From Teichococcus aestuarii (GTDB taxonomy: Bacteria > Pseudomonadota > Alphaproteobacteria > Acetobacterales > Acetobacteraceae): a DNA stretch of 64,000 bases. Below are positions 18,503 through 27,361 of this stretch, in pieces. The notes beneath the pieces are model-generated. The model made no database searches. It was not told the origin of the DNA and worked only from the letters and a program-made list of their open reading frames with translations. The DNA lies in NCBI RefSeq assembly GCF_003116135.1, contig NZ_PDOA01000020.1, forward strand, positions 1 to 64,000, read 5' to 3'. Position 1 is the stretch's first letter. The number at the start of each line of letters is the position of its first letter. The position numbers were made by a program, and so were the translations under genes.

Positions 18503-19990
18503 TCAGGCCAGTTCCCCGTGCAGGAACCAGCGCGGCGCCGCGGCGCCCTCGCGCAGGCGGCAGACCCAGAGCCGCGGCCCCTCGGCGGTCTGCAGGCGGT
18601 AGTAGTCGCGCGCCGGGCGGTGCTGGTCCTCGCCCCACCATTCCGGCTCCAGCCGCTCGGGCCCGAGGGCGGCCAGCACCCGGTGCTGGCGCGTGCCCTG
18701 GAGGAGTTGCACCGGCACGCCCTCGGGCTCCTCCATCGTCACCGTGACCGGCAGCGGTTCCGCCAGCAGCCGCACCGGGCGGATCGGCCCGCCCCAGCCG
18801 GTTGGCACCACCGGCACCGCCTGCGGTGCGGCGGGGGCGGCGGCGTATTCCGGCCAGTGGCTGTCGAGCGGCAGCGGCCGGCTCAGCGCCACGCGCGGCG
18901 CGGCGCGGTCGAGCAACTCGGCCAGGGCGGTCAGATCCGCGCCCGCCTCCTCCGGGCCGGTGTGGAGCGGCGCCTGCCGGTGGGCCAGCGGCTCCGTGCC
19001 CGTGGCCTCCAGCACCATCCGCTCGAAGCCGAGCTCCGGCATCAGCCGGTCGAGTTTGAGAGCGAAGAGGCGCGCCAGATGCGCCGGGCTGTGCGAGGCG
19101 GTGCCGGTGCCGATCGCCAGCTCCTGCACCGCCCGGTCCACCCGGAAGGCGCGCAACACCCACCGCCGGGCGCCCTGGCCGGCGGCGGCCAGCGCCGCGC
19201 AGAGCTCGTCGAGCAGCACGGCCAGCACCCGGTCGATGGCCGGGCGGGTGGTGATGGGCTCCAGCAGGTCGCGCAGCGCCATGAAGTCGGGCAATGGGCG
19301 GAGGGGGCGGATCGGCCGCGGGCGGGCGCCGGTGGCATCGTCCAGCGCATCCAGCAGGGGGCGGCCGAAGCGGCGGGCCAGCGGCGCGCGCGGCTGGCGC
19401 AGCGCATCGCCCAGGCTGTGCAGGCCGAGCCGGGCCAGGCCCTGCAGCGTCGCCGGGGGCAGGCGCAGCGCGGCCAGCGGCAGGGCGGCCAGGATCTCGG
19501 GGCCGGCCTCGCCGGGCAGCAGGCACGGCGCCCCTGCGGTGCGGGCCAGGGCGGCGGCGGTGCCCGGCGCGCCGGCGATGGCGCCCCGCACCCGATAGCC
19601 ACCCGCCGCGAAACTCTGCACCACCGCCGCCAGCAGCGCGGCCTCGCCACCGAACAGCCCGGCGACGCCGGTGACATCGAGCATCAGCCCATCCGTACCG
19701 TCCACGGCGGCCAGCGGCGTGAAGCGCATCGCCCACAGCGCCAGGCGGGTGAGCAGCGCGGCATCGGCCGCCGGGCTGGCCTCGAACAGAAGCAGCGCCG
19801 GATGGATGGCCTGGGCGTCCGCCACGGCCTGGCCGGGCTGCAGCCCTGTGGCGGCGACGGCGGTGAGCCAGCGGCGCGGGCCGCGGCTGGCCCAGGCCGC
19901 GAAGGGCTGCCCGACTAGGGCGGGGTGCTGCCGGCGCAGGCGGTCGAGGGTGAGGTCCGGCAGCGCCAGGGCAAGGTAGCGGCGGCTCAC
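18503..19990 (-). CDS. imuB: ImuB, Y-family polymerase-like protein
   Basis: 495 residues from GTG 19990, chosen because it overlaps the imuA stop as GTGA and gives the usual opening VSRRYLALALPDLTLDRL. The body resembles DinB-like Y-family polymerases (palm and little finger), with DGTDGLMLDVTGVAGLFGG and ARTAGAPCLLPGEAGPEILAALPLAAL (in pieces). ImuB proteins are known to lack polymerase catalytic acids and to serve as the beta-clamp-binding adaptor linking ImuA to DnaE2. It is coupled to both neighbours. Confidence 0.92.
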   Translation of the reverse strand: MSRRYLALALPDLTLDRLRRQHPALVGQPFAAWASRGPRRWLTAVAATGLQPGQAVADAQAIHPALLLFEASPAADAALLTRLALWAMRFTPLAAVDGTDGLMLDVTGVAGLFGGEAALLAAVVQSFAAGGYRVRGAIAGAPGTAAALARTAGAPCLLPGEAGPEILAALPLAALRLPPATLQGLARLGLHSLGDALRQPRAPLARRFGRPLLDALDDATGARPRPIRPLRPLPDFMALRDLLEPITTRPAIDRVLAVLLDELCAALAAAGQGARRWVLRAFRVDRAVQELAIGTGTASHSPAHLARLFALKLDRLMPELGFERMVLEATGTEPLAHRQAPLHTGPEEAGADLTALAELLDRAAPRVALSRPLPLDSHWPEYAAAPAAPQAVPVVPTGWGGPIRPVRLLAEPLPVTVTMEEPEGVPVQLLQGTRQHRVLAALGPERLEPEWWGEDQHRPARDYYRLQTAEGPRLWVCRLREGAAAPRWFLHGELA

Positions 19991-20637
19991 GGCAGAGCCT
20001 CCACCTGCAGCGTGCCGCCCTCGTGGCACACCAGCCAGGCGGCGGGCTGGCCGCCGCGGCAGCGCAGCAGCGCCAGCTGCCAGCAGGGGCGCAGGGCAGG
20101 GTCAGGGTGGGAGGCCACGCGCCAGCGGCTGGTGGCGCTCGACGGCCCGTGCTCGGCCGCCGCGCGCAGCAGCAGGCCGATGCGGGGGGAGCCCTCCACC
20201 GCCAGCTGCAGGCGGCGCGAGGCGGTGAGGTCCAGCACATCGAGCCGCAGCACGGCGCCGCCCAGCCCGGGCGTGCGCAGCGCCTCCTCCAGCAGCCACA
20301 GCCCATCGGCGGGTTGCCGGTAGCCGGCCAGCAGCAGCCGTTCGGGCGGCAGGCCGAGGCAATGCAGCCCGGGCGCCCAGGGGGTGTCGGCGGCGGGGGC
20401 GATCCACAGCACCGGCCCCGTGGAGCGGCCGAGGATCAGCGCGGCGAAGGCGAAGCCGGCATTGCGGTCGGCCATCTGGATCTCGTGCAGCGCGCCGCGC
20501 GCCAGGCCGCCCCCGGGCAGGTGCCGGTCGATGGCAGGGGCCAGGGGCAGGGGCGGGAAGGCCGCGCCGCCGCCGCCGCGCTCCATCCGGGCCAGCTGGT
20601 CCCGCAGCGCCTCGAGCCGGGCCTCGGAGGGAGCCAC
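19987..20637 (-). CDS. imuA: ImuA, RecA-like mutasome subunit
   Basis: 216 residues. RecA/SulA-like fold with LPGGGLARGALHEI near residues 40-53 (the degenerate nucleotide-binding region), FAALILGRSTGPVLWI, and LERLLLAGYRQPADGLWLLEEALRTPGL in pieces. ImuA is the SOS-induced partner required with ImuB and DnaE2 for damage-induced mutagenesis. It begins 7 bp after the small leader gene and overlaps imuB. Confidence 0.9.
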   Translation of the reverse strand: MAPSEARLEALRDQLARMERGGGGAAFPPLPLAPAIDRHLPGGGLARGALHEIQMADRNAGFAFAALILGRSTGPVLWIAPAADTPWAPGLHCLGLPPERLLLAGYRQPADGLWLLEEALRTPGLGGAVLRLDVLDLTASRRLQLAVEGSPRIGLLLRAAAEHGPSSATSRWRVASHPDPALRPCWQLALLRCRGGQPAAWLVCHEGGTLQVEALP

Positions 20638-20644
20638 GGCACCC

Positions 20645-20890
20645 TCAGCCGGCGCTGTGCAGCCGGTCGGGCGGCCGTTTGAGGATCAGGAAGCCGGCAC
20701 GCTCGAGGTGCTGCACCAGGTGCTCGGCGGCGAGGCTGGCGACCAGGGGCCCGCCCGAAGGCCTTGGCCGGCCGCGCTCGTCGTAGCGCAGCGCATAGGC
20801 CAAAGCCTCCGCCACCTCATCGGCAAGGGCAGGGGAGAAGCCCGAGGGCAGGGGCAGCGGACGCGCAGCGTCAGGATCAAGGTCAGCCAT
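20645..20890 (-). CDS. Small protein, first gene of the SOS mutasome operon
   Basis: 81 residues starting at ATG 20890: acidic N-terminus, then a helical core (ALADEVAEALAYALRYDERG) and a C-terminal part (LAAEHLVQHLERAGFLILKRPP). No signal peptide or membrane segment. I recognise no named family; a short helical protein of this type is often annotated as hypothetical ahead of imuA in alphaproteobacteria. Its ATG is 26 bp from the LexA box and its stop is 7 bp from imuA, so it is co-induced by DNA damage and may be a mutasome accessory. Function unknown. Confidence 0.75.
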   Translation of the reverse strand: MADLDPDAARPLPLPSGFSPALADEVAEALAYALRYDERGRPRPSGGPLVASLAAEHLVQHLERAGFLILKRPPDRLHSAG

Positions 20891-20915
20891 GAGGCGACGC
20901 TAAAGGCGAATCGCA

Positions 20916-20930
20916 GAACGAATCAAGAAC
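20916..20930 (-). promoter_or_regulatory. LexA (SOS) box
   Basis: GAACGAATCAAGAAC, that is GAAC-N7-GAAC (GTTC-N7-GTTC on the coding strand), is an exact match to the alphaproteobacterial LexA operator. It lies 26 bp upstream of the first gene of the mutasome operon. The operator therefore places all four genes under SOS control. Confidence 0.9.
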
Positions 20931-21058
20931 AAAGACTTGATTGACAGCGGAAGCAGGGCTTTGGTGGGAGATAGCCCCTTGCTCCTGCTCCACAGTTCCG
21001 CCTCTGCACGGCCACGGGCCAGTGCTGGAAGACAGGGCGCACCGCCCCCTTCTGGGGC

Positions 21059-22414
21059 TCAGGCCGATCCCGGCGGACGGCTGACCAGCGGCACGATCGC
21101 CTCCAGCAGCGCCGGCATCTCGGTGGCCGGCAGCGGCAGGCGCTCCGCCTCCAGCGTGATCTCGTCCAGCAGCCGGCCCGAGCGGGTATAGAGCGTGAGA
21201 TGCAACTGCCCTTCCTCGGCACGCGGCAGACAGACCACCTCCTCCTCCAGCGCTTCCTGCCGAGCGACCGCGACGAAGTCCTGGATTTCCCGCAATACGC
21301 TGCTCTGCTCTCCCGCCTCCTCCAGGAAGTCGGCGATCTCGGCCCCCGTCTCGGAGAGCGGCACCAGCGCCAGCGGCACGCAGCCGCCGAAGGCCTGGAA
21401 GGCCATGCCGCGCCAGCGGTCGAACGCCTCCGCCAGGGCCGCCTCCTCTGGCGTGGGCGGGGCGTCCTCGTCGGCGGGCTCGGGCAGCCCGGCCCCGGCG
21501 ATCTCCTCCCAGAGCGGCACGTCCCAGTCGAGTTGCAGGCCCAGCAGCACGCCGAACCCACCCTGCGCCAGCGCCTCGGGAGCGGCCGGCGGCAGCGCGG
21601 CCGGCGCCTCGCCCGCCACCAGGGCCAGCAGCGTCTGGCGGGCCTCGACGGGGGTCAGCGCGGCAATGGCCTCCGGCACGTACCAGTGCGGCAGCAGGTG
21701 CAGGGAGGCCGCCTCCGGCAGCGCGCCGCAGGCCAGGAAGCTCTCCGCCAGCGCCGCCGGGTCGGGCAGCGCGTCGGGCGGGAGGGCCACGGGCAGCGAC
21801 ACCAGCCCGGCCCAGCCGGACGGGCCCACCGGCGCCGCCTCGGCCAGCGCCAGAAGCTCCAGCGAGAGATCCTCGGCCGCCTCCTCGCCATGGCGCTGCG
21901 CCACCTTGCGCACCGCCTGCTCCAGCACGCCGTCGCGCCCCTGGGCGATCAGGGCTTCGGCGCAGGCCTCGAAGGCGGCGCCATCCTCGCTGGCGAAGAG
22001 CCGCACCAGCCGGTCGGCCGGGGTGCCGGCACCCTTCTCCGGGCGCAATGGAGCCGGAGCCTCCACGCCGATCCGCCGCAGGGCCTCGGCGCCGTGCAGC
22101 AGGCGGCTGCGGTCGCGCCAGGCGGCAGGGCCACCGGCGCCGTCCTGCCACGCATCCCGCCAGCGCCGGGCGGCGGCCCGGTCGGCATGCTGCACCAGCA
22201 CCACCACGCCCTGCCGCAGCATCTCGGCGGCCACGGCGCGGTTGGCCTCCTGCAGCACCGCCAGCGGCACCTCGCCGCCGGGCCGCATCAGGTCCAGCGT
22301 CTCGGCATCCGGGTAGTGGGTCAGCACCACGGACCGCAGCTCCGGCGCCAGGTCGCGGGCCCTGGAGCGGGCCGTCGTCACGACCTCACGCCAGGAATCA
22401 TCGGCTGGTGCCAT
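21059..22414 (-). CDS. Uncharacterised acidic protein
   Basis: 451 residues from ATG 22414, with GGAG eight bases upstream; the same frame is open to 22642 but has no better start. Rich in Ala, Leu and Glu, with no signal peptide and no membrane helix. Sections such as RSVVLTHYPDAETLDLMRPGG, VLVQHADRAAARRWRDAW and WRGMAFQAFGGCVPLALVPLSETGAEI look like a compact all-alpha or mixed fold, but I recognise no family. Codon use matches its neighbours. It lies downstream and on the same strand as the exonuclease remnant, so it is probably a stand-alone gene. Function unknown. Confidence 0.7.
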   Translation of the reverse strand: MAPADDSWREVVTTARSRARDLAPELRSVVLTHYPDAETLDLMRPGGEVPLAVLQEANRAVAAEMLRQGVVVLVQHADRAAARRWRDAWQDGAGGPAAWRDRSRLLHGAEALRRIGVEAPAPLRPEKGAGTPADRLVRLFASEDGAAFEACAEALIAQGRDGVLEQAVRKVAQRHGEEAAEDLSLELLALAEAAPVGPSGWAGLVSLPVALPPDALPDPAALAESFLACGALPEAASLHLLPHWYVPEAIAALTPVEARQTLLALVAGEAPAALPPAAPEALAQGGFGVLLGLQLDWDVPLWEEIAGAGLPEPADEDAPPTPEEAALAEAFDRWRGMAFQAFGGCVPLALVPLSETGAEIADFLEEAGEQSSVLREIQDFVAVARQEALEEEVVCLPRAEEGQLHLTLYTRSGRLLDEITLEAERLPLPATEMPALLEAIVPLVSRPPGSA

Positions 22415-22649
22415 ATTGCGGTCTCCGGAAATCTTCTTGTGGGTTGGCAGCCTTAACGCCGACAGCCCAGGCACACCATGGCTGCTGCGAATCATGGAGC
22501 CTGGAGAATCAGGGGGCCTGGGGTGGATCGTCATCCGGGCACCAAGGAATGCAGGCCGCGGCGCGGACCATCGCCTGCGAGACCTCCAGCCGTACAAAAC
22601 TGCCTCAATGCCAGGCTCGCTCCCAGGCAGACGATCCTCCATCCCCGCT

Positions 22650-23095
22650 CTGGGAAGCGCTCCTGGTCAGTGAGACGCTGGCGGGGCAGTTCCATCTCCC
22701 GGCCATAGGTCTCTCGCCAAAGGAAGCCCAGTTCCGCCCGCTGCAGGGTTTCCGGTACGCCGGTGGACCGGGCGCGTGGCTGCCCTGCCGTGGCGTCCCC
22801 GTTCCAGCGGCAGCCGCGCGCCTTGAGGCGGTCCTTGGCCTCTCAAAAGGTGCCTCCACCGCCCAGATGCGCCAGGAGGCCTGGCGGGCGGCCCTCAGCA
22901 GGCGCGCAGCTCCGTCACGCCGGAAGTGGGGCAGCGGCCTTCAGGATCGCCAGCGTCGCGCGCAGTCATGCAGCGCCCTGTGCCCGCCGAAGAACAGCCC
23001 GCAGCGCATGGCGAGATAGCCGAGCCGCGTGCCCTCGAGCCTCCTGGCCGCCCAGTCCTCGGCGGCAGAGACGCTCGTATGAGATGCCGCCCCTG
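22650..23095 (-). pseudogene. DNA polymerase III epsilon-like 3'-5' exonuclease, decayed
   Basis: On the minus strand several frames in sequence carry the C-terminal signature of the alphaproteobacterial DnaQ-like exonuclease family: RLGYLAMRCGLFFGGHRALHDC (GHRALxDC is the ExoIII motif with the catalytic His and Asp), then after a frameshift ATLAILKAA, then SWRIWAVEAPFE, then KDRLKARGCRWNGD, and finally AELGFLWRETYGREMELPRQ. At least three frameshifts or stops break the line and the N-terminal DxE motif is absent. It is a long-dead gene fragment. The 22415-22650 interval beside it has no recognisable content. Confidence 0.7.
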
Positions 23096-23162
23096 CTGCG
23101 GCTCCGGGGCGCGGTGCCGCCGTTGCTGCGCCATTCCCAGGGCGGCACCGGCGCGCTGGCGG

Positions 23163-24335
23163 TCAGGACCGACTGCCGCGCGACTTCAGCATGCGCCGTG
23201 CGATCGCCATGCGATGCACCTCCGTCGGGCCTTCATAGATCCGCATCAGCCGGACCTGCTGGTAGAAAAGCTGCAACGGCAGCTCCCGCGTCATTCCCAT
23301 CGCGCCGTGGCACTGCATGGCCTGGTCCAGCACCTCCTGCGCCGTCTCCGTGGCGAAGACCTTGATCATGGAAGCTTCGTGGCGCACATCCCCGCCGGCA
23401 TCCAGTGTCCTCGCAGCGGCCTGCACCATCAGCCGCAGGGCGTGCATGCGGATTCCCGCATCGGCGATCCACCACTGGATGGCCTGGCGGTCCGCCAGCT
23501 TCACGCCGAAGGTCGCGCGGTTGTTGGCCTGGTCGATCATCATCTCCAGCGCGCGGCCGATGATGCCCACGCAGCGCGCGCCCACCTGCAGGCGGCGGAT
23601 GTTCAGCCGCAGCTGCATCGGCGCGTAGCCGCGCCCGAGCTCGCCCAGCACCTGGCTCTCCGGCACGCGGCAATCCTCGAAGACCAGCTCATAGGTCTTC
23701 TTGCCGCCGATCATCGCGATCTCGCGCTCGATGATGAAGCCCGGCGTGTCCTTCTCCACGATGAAGGCGGTGACGCCCTCCTCGCGCTTCCCCTCGCCGG
23801 TGCGCGCCATCAGGATGATGAAGTCGCAATAGGGCACGCGGCTGACCCAGATCTTGCGGCCGTTGATCACCCAGTCCGAGCCGTCCTTCACCGCGCGGGT
23901 GATCATGCCCGCCGGGTCGCCGCCCGCCCCGGGCTCGGAGATGGCGATGCAGGACTTCATGCGCCCCTCGGCATAGGGGACCATGTACTTCTCGCGCTGC
24001 TCCGGCGTCGCCACGGCCTTGAGCATGTGCAGGTTCGGGCTGTCCGGCGGGAACTCGAAGGGCGTGATGGTGCGGGAGACCTCCTCCTCCACCATCAGCC
24101 GGTCCAGCGCGGAGAGGTTCACGCCGCCCATCTCCTCCGGCACGTCGAGGCCCCAGAGGCCGAGCTCCCGGCATTTCTCCAGCAGCGGCGCCTCCTCCTC
24201 CGGCAGCAGCCGGTAGCTGCCGGTCTCCGCCTCGCGCTTCAGCACGGCGGCTTCCAGCGGCATCAGCTCGCGCTCGACGAAGCGCTGGACGAGATCCTGC
24301 AGCATGCGGCTCTCGTCGTTCATCATCATGTCCAT
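23163..24335 (-). CDS. Acyl-CoA dehydrogenase
   Basis: 390 residues from ATG 24335, preceded by an AGGAA site. Standard three-domain ACAD: N-terminal helices, middle beta domain with CIAISEPGAGGDPAGM and DWVINGRKIWVS (FAD and substrate contacts), C-terminal helices with NRATFGVKLADRQAIQWW, QCHGAMGMTRELPL and the end YEGPTEVHRMAIARRML. The enzyme introduces a double bond into an acyl-CoA using FAD and the ETF system. It is the last gene of a three-gene operon with a CoA ligase and an enoyl-CoA hydratase, forming one round of a beta-oxidation-like route. Substrate unknown. Confidence 0.9.
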   Translation of the reverse strand: MDMMMNDESRMLQDLVQRFVERELMPLEAAVLKREAETGSYRLLPEEEAPLLEKCRELGLWGLDVPEEMGGVNLSALDRLMVEEEVSRTITPFEFPPDSPNLHMLKAVATPEQREKYMVPYAEGRMKSCIAISEPGAGGDPAGMITRAVKDGSDWVINGRKIWVSRVPYCDFIILMARTGEGKREEGVTAFIVEKDTPGFIIEREIAMIGGKKTYELVFEDCRVPESQVLGELGRGYAPMQLRLNIRRLQVGARCVGIIGRALEMMIDQANNRATFGVKLADRQAIQWWIADAGIRMHALRLMVQAAARTLDAGGDVRHEASMIKVFATETAQEVLDQAMQCHGAMGMTRELPLQLFYQQVRLMRIYEGPTEVHRMAIARRMLKSRGSRS

Positions 24336-24363
24336 GGGCGTTCCTCGTTTCCCTGCGGCGCGC

Positions 24364-26475
24364 TCAGCCCGGCACGACCAGGCCATCGACGGCGACGGCG
24401 CCCTGACCTTCGGGGCGCACGATGAGCGGGTTGATCTCCGCCTCGGCCACCATCTCCCGCGGCAGCGCGGCCAGCAGCGAGAGGGCGCGGATCGCCGCCG
24501 CCAGGGCCGGCACGTCGCCGCGCGGCAGGTTGCGGTAGCCCTCGATGGCGCGCAGCTCGGGGATGGCCGCGATCATCTCCTGTGCCGTCTCCGGCGAGAC
24601 GGGCGCCAGCCGCACGGCGGTGCGGCGCGACAGCTCGGCGGTGACGCCGCCGAGGCCCAGCACCACCACGGGCCCCACCTCCGGGTCGTGCCGGTAGCCC
24701 AGGATCACCTCGGCGAGGCCCTGCTGCATCGGCGCCACCAGCACCCCCTCCAGCTTGGCAGCGGGAAAGGCCGCGCGGGCGCGTGCCAGGATCTCCGTCA
24801 CGGCCGCCGCGATCTCCGGCCCGCGCAGGCCGAGCCGCACCAGCCCCGCATCGGTCTTGTGGGCGATGTCGGGCGAGACGATCTTCACCGCGGCCGGCCC
24901 CTCGATGCCGCGGGCCTCCGCCGCATCCGCCACGATCCGGCTGCCGGGGCCCTCTATGCCCAGCGCCACGAAGACGGCGCAAGCCTCCGCCTCGTTCAGC
25001 CGGCGCGGGCCATAGTCCTGCAGCAGCGCCCGCGCGCCAGCCGCCGCCGGGTCCGGCGCCTCCAGGCCGCGCGGCGCGCGCCAGGAGAGGTAGGCGTTCA
25101 GCGCGTCGGCGCAGGTCTCCGGCGTGCGGAAGCCGGCGACCCCGGCCGCGTCGCAGATCGCCAGCGCCGCATCGGCCTGCGGCGCGCAGAAGACGGCAAG
25201 CGGCTTGCTGCCGTCATAGACGGAGAGGATGTTCTCCTCCACCTGGGTGGGGCGCAGCCGCGCGGTGGAGCCGAGCACCGCCACCACGGCGTCGCAATGC
25301 TCGCCCGCCACGATCTCCTTCAGCACGGTGGTGTACTGCCCCTTGCCGCCGCCCATCGGCAGGTCAATCAGCGGCGAGTCCGACACCTCGATCCCCTGCC
25401 CCGCCAGCCGCGCCCGCATTGCCTCCGGCGGCGGCGCCACCTCAATGCCGAGAGAGCCCAGCCGGTCCACCACCATCGCGGCGCCGCCGCCCGTGCCGGT
25501 GAGCACGGCCACCCGGCGGCCCTTCGGCGGGCGCCGGCCCATCACCAGGCGCGGCAGCTCCACCAGCCCCTCCAGCGTGTCGACGCGCAGGATGCCGTTC
25601 TCGCGGAAGAAGGTGTCGGCCAGCTCGTCGCCGCCCACCATGGCGCCGGTGTGCGAGACGGCGATGCGCCGCCCGACCTCCGAGCGGCCGAGCTTGTAGG
25701 CGATCACCGGCTTGCCCAGCGCATGGGCGCGCCGCGCGGCGCGGGCCAGCGCCTCGGCGTCCCGCAGCGTCTCGAGGAACAGCAGCACCGCCTCGGTCGC
25801 CGCGTCCTCCACCATCAGCGATGCGATCTCGCCCACGCCAAGGTCGCATTCATTGCCGACGGAGACGAGCTTGGAGAAGGACAGGCCGCGCGTGCGGCAG
25901 CGTGACAGCAGGGCGCCCATCATGCTGCCGCTCTGCGAGATCAGGCCGAGCGGCCCCGGCTCCAGCGGCTCCGCCTCGACGGCGGCGTTGTTGGTGATGG
26001 GCACGCCATCGGTGACATTGACAAGGCCGAGGCAGTTGGGCCCGACCAGCCGCACGCCGCCCTCGCGGGCCAGCGCCACCAGCCGCTCCTGACGTTGCCG
26101 CCCGGCCTCCCCCATCTCGGCGAAGCCGGCGCTGTAGATGGTGGCCACCCGCACGCCCCGCTCCGCGCAGCCGGCGATGGCCTGCTCCACCGCCGGCGGC
26201 GGCACCATGAGGAAGGCATGGTCCACCGGCCCCGGCACGTCCCGGATGTCCGGATAGGCCGTCTCGCCGAAGATCTCGCGCCGGCCGGGGTTCACCGGCA
26301 GGATGCGGCCGCGGTAGCCGGCCTTCTGCAGCACGCGCTGGGCGCGCGAGGTGTTCTTCGCCGGGTCCGCCGAGGCGCCGATCAGCGCGATGCTGCGCGG
26401 GCGGAACAGGGCATCGGCCAGCGTCTGGCCGGGGGCGTGCGGTGGGGCATCCGCCGCGAGAGTCTGGTCCATCAT
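24364..26475 (-). CDS. Acyl-CoA synthetase, acetate-CoA ligase (ADP-forming) family
   Basis: 703 residues with fused domains: CoA-binding Rossmann domain (FRPRSIALIGASADPAKNTS, GPNCLGLVN), succinyl-CoA-synthetase flavodoxin-like domain (SQSGSMMGALLSRCRTRGL, AVSHTGAMVGGDELAD) and a C-terminal ATP-grasp domain (RIVADAAEARGIEGPAAVKI and VILGYRHDPEVGPVVVLGLGG). Such fused alpha-beta enzymes activate carboxylic acids to CoA thioesters with ATP. It lies 28 bp upstream of the acyl-CoA dehydrogenase and 10 bp after the hydratase, so it likely makes the CoA ester the other two act on. Confidence 0.88.
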   Translation of the reverse strand: MMDQTLAADAPPHAPGQTLADALFRPRSIALIGASADPAKNTSRAQRVLQKAGYRGRILPVNPGRREIFGETAYPDIRDVPGPVDHAFLMVPPPAVEQAIAGCAERGVRVATIYSAGFAEMGEAGRQRQERLVALAREGGVRLVGPNCLGLVNVTDGVPITNNAAVEAEPLEPGPLGLISQSGSMMGALLSRCRTRGLSFSKLVSVGNECDLGVGEIASLMVEDAATEAVLLFLETLRDAEALARAARRAHALGKPVIAYKLGRSEVGRRIAVSHTGAMVGGDELADTFFRENGILRVDTLEGLVELPRLVMGRRPPKGRRVAVLTGTGGGAAMVVDRLGSLGIEVAPPPEAMRARLAGQGIEVSDSPLIDLPMGGGKGQYTTVLKEIVAGEHCDAVVAVLGSTARLRPTQVEENILSVYDGSKPLAVFCAPQADAALAICDAAGVAGFRTPETCADALNAYLSWRAPRGLEAPDPAAAGARALLQDYGPRRLNEAEACAVFVALGIEGPGSRIVADAAEARGIEGPAAVKIVSPDIAHKTDAGLVRLGLRGPEIAAAVTEILARARAAFPAAKLEGVLVAPMQQGLAEVILGYRHDPEVGPVVVLGLGGVTAELSRRTAVRLAPVSPETAQEMIAAIPELRAIEGYRNLPRGDVPALAAAIRALSLLAALPREMVAEAEINPLIVRPEGQGAVAVDGLVVPG

Positions 26476-26485
26476 CGGGTCTCCC

Positions 26486-27292
26486 TCAGCGTCCCTGGAA
26501 ATCCGGCAGGCGGCGCTCGGCCATGGCGCGGCGGCCCTCGGCGAAATCCTCCATCCGGCGCTGCCACACCTGCTGCTCGAATTCGCGCTCGATGGCCTGG
26601 TCGAACAGGTCGGGCAGGCCGCGGCGCAGCGTGGCGCGCACGCTCTGCACCGCCTGCGGCTGCGAGTGGCCGATCTCCTCGGCCAGCGCCTGCGCCGCGC
26701 CCAGCACCTCGGCCTGCGGCACCAGCTCGTCCAGCAGCCCGATCCGCAGCGCCTCGGCGCCGTCGATGCGGCGGCCGGTGTAGAACAGCAGCGCCGCCTT
26801 CTGCGCGCCGATCAGCCGCGGCAGGGTGGCCGAGAGGCCAAAGCCCGGGTGGAAGCCGAGCCGGGTGAAATTGGCGGCGAAGCGCGCCTCGGCGCAGCCG
26901 ATGCGGAAATCCGCCACCACCGCGAGGCCAAGCCCGGCGCCGATGGCCGCGCCCTGGATGGCGGCGACGACCGGCTTGCGGCCGCGCAGCAGCCGCGCCG
27001 CCTGACGGTAGAGCGTCTCGCCCGGCGCGTCGGGCGGCGTGTCGAGGCCGCCGGAATCGCCGCCCGAGAAATCGGCGCCGGCGCAGAAATGCCGGCCGGC
27101 GCCGGCCAGCACCACGGCCCGCACGCTGTCATCGGCATCGAGGGCCGCCATCGCCTCGGCCAGGAGCACGACCAGCGCGCGGTCGATGTGGTTGTTGGGC
27201 GGGCGGCTGAAGGTGAGCGTCGCCACACGGCCCTGACGTTCGATGGCCAGCGGCGGGGCGTCGCCCGCCCTCCGCGGCATATCCCGCTCCAT
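26486..27292 (-). CDS. Enoyl-CoA hydratase/isomerase
   Basis: 268 residues from ATG 27292, with a GGGAGAG site. Crotonase fold: ATLTFSRPPNNHIDRALV, AVVLAGAGRHFCAGADF (oxyanion hole), KPVVAAIQGAAIGAGLGLAVVADFRI (second oxyanion and catalytic region) and ARFAANFTRLGFHPGFGLSATLPRLIG in pieces. The C-terminal helices complete the trimer. First gene of the operon with the CoA ligase and acyl-CoA dehydrogenase; it is divergent from the MmgE/PrpD gene across a gap containing a palindromic operator. An open frame further upstream to 27382 would overlap that operator and is unlikely to be used. Confidence 0.9.
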   Translation of the reverse strand: MERDMPRRAGDAPPLAIERQGRVATLTFSRPPNNHIDRALVVLLAEAMAALDADDSVRAVVLAGAGRHFCAGADFSGGDSGGLDTPPDAPGETLYRQAARLLRGRKPVVAAIQGAAIGAGLGLAVVADFRIGCAEARFAANFTRLGFHPGFGLSATLPRLIGAQKAALLFYTGRRIDGAEALRIGLLDELVPQAEVLGAAQALAEEIGHSQPQAVQSVRATLRRGLPDLFDQAIEREFEQQVWQRRMEDFAEGRRAMAERRLPDFQGR

Positions 27293-27361
27293 GCTTCTCT
27301 CCCTCGCCGGCCGCCGGGGCGCCCGGCGGGGCGCTTGCGGCGGGCTTCGGGTTCTTATAGT

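Noticed and set aside
17574-20306. A 910-codon open frame on the minus strand overlapping ImuB and DnaE2
   Set aside because: It lies in a different frame from the true imuB and dnaE2 genes, is extremely Arg/Pro/Ala-rich, and has no family resemblance. Long chance frames are expected at this GC content.
20868-20880. TCAGGATCAAGGTCAG-like sequence resembling a FixK half-site
   Set aside because: It lies inside the coding region of the small SOS gene, and spacing does not fit TGAT-N4-ATCA.
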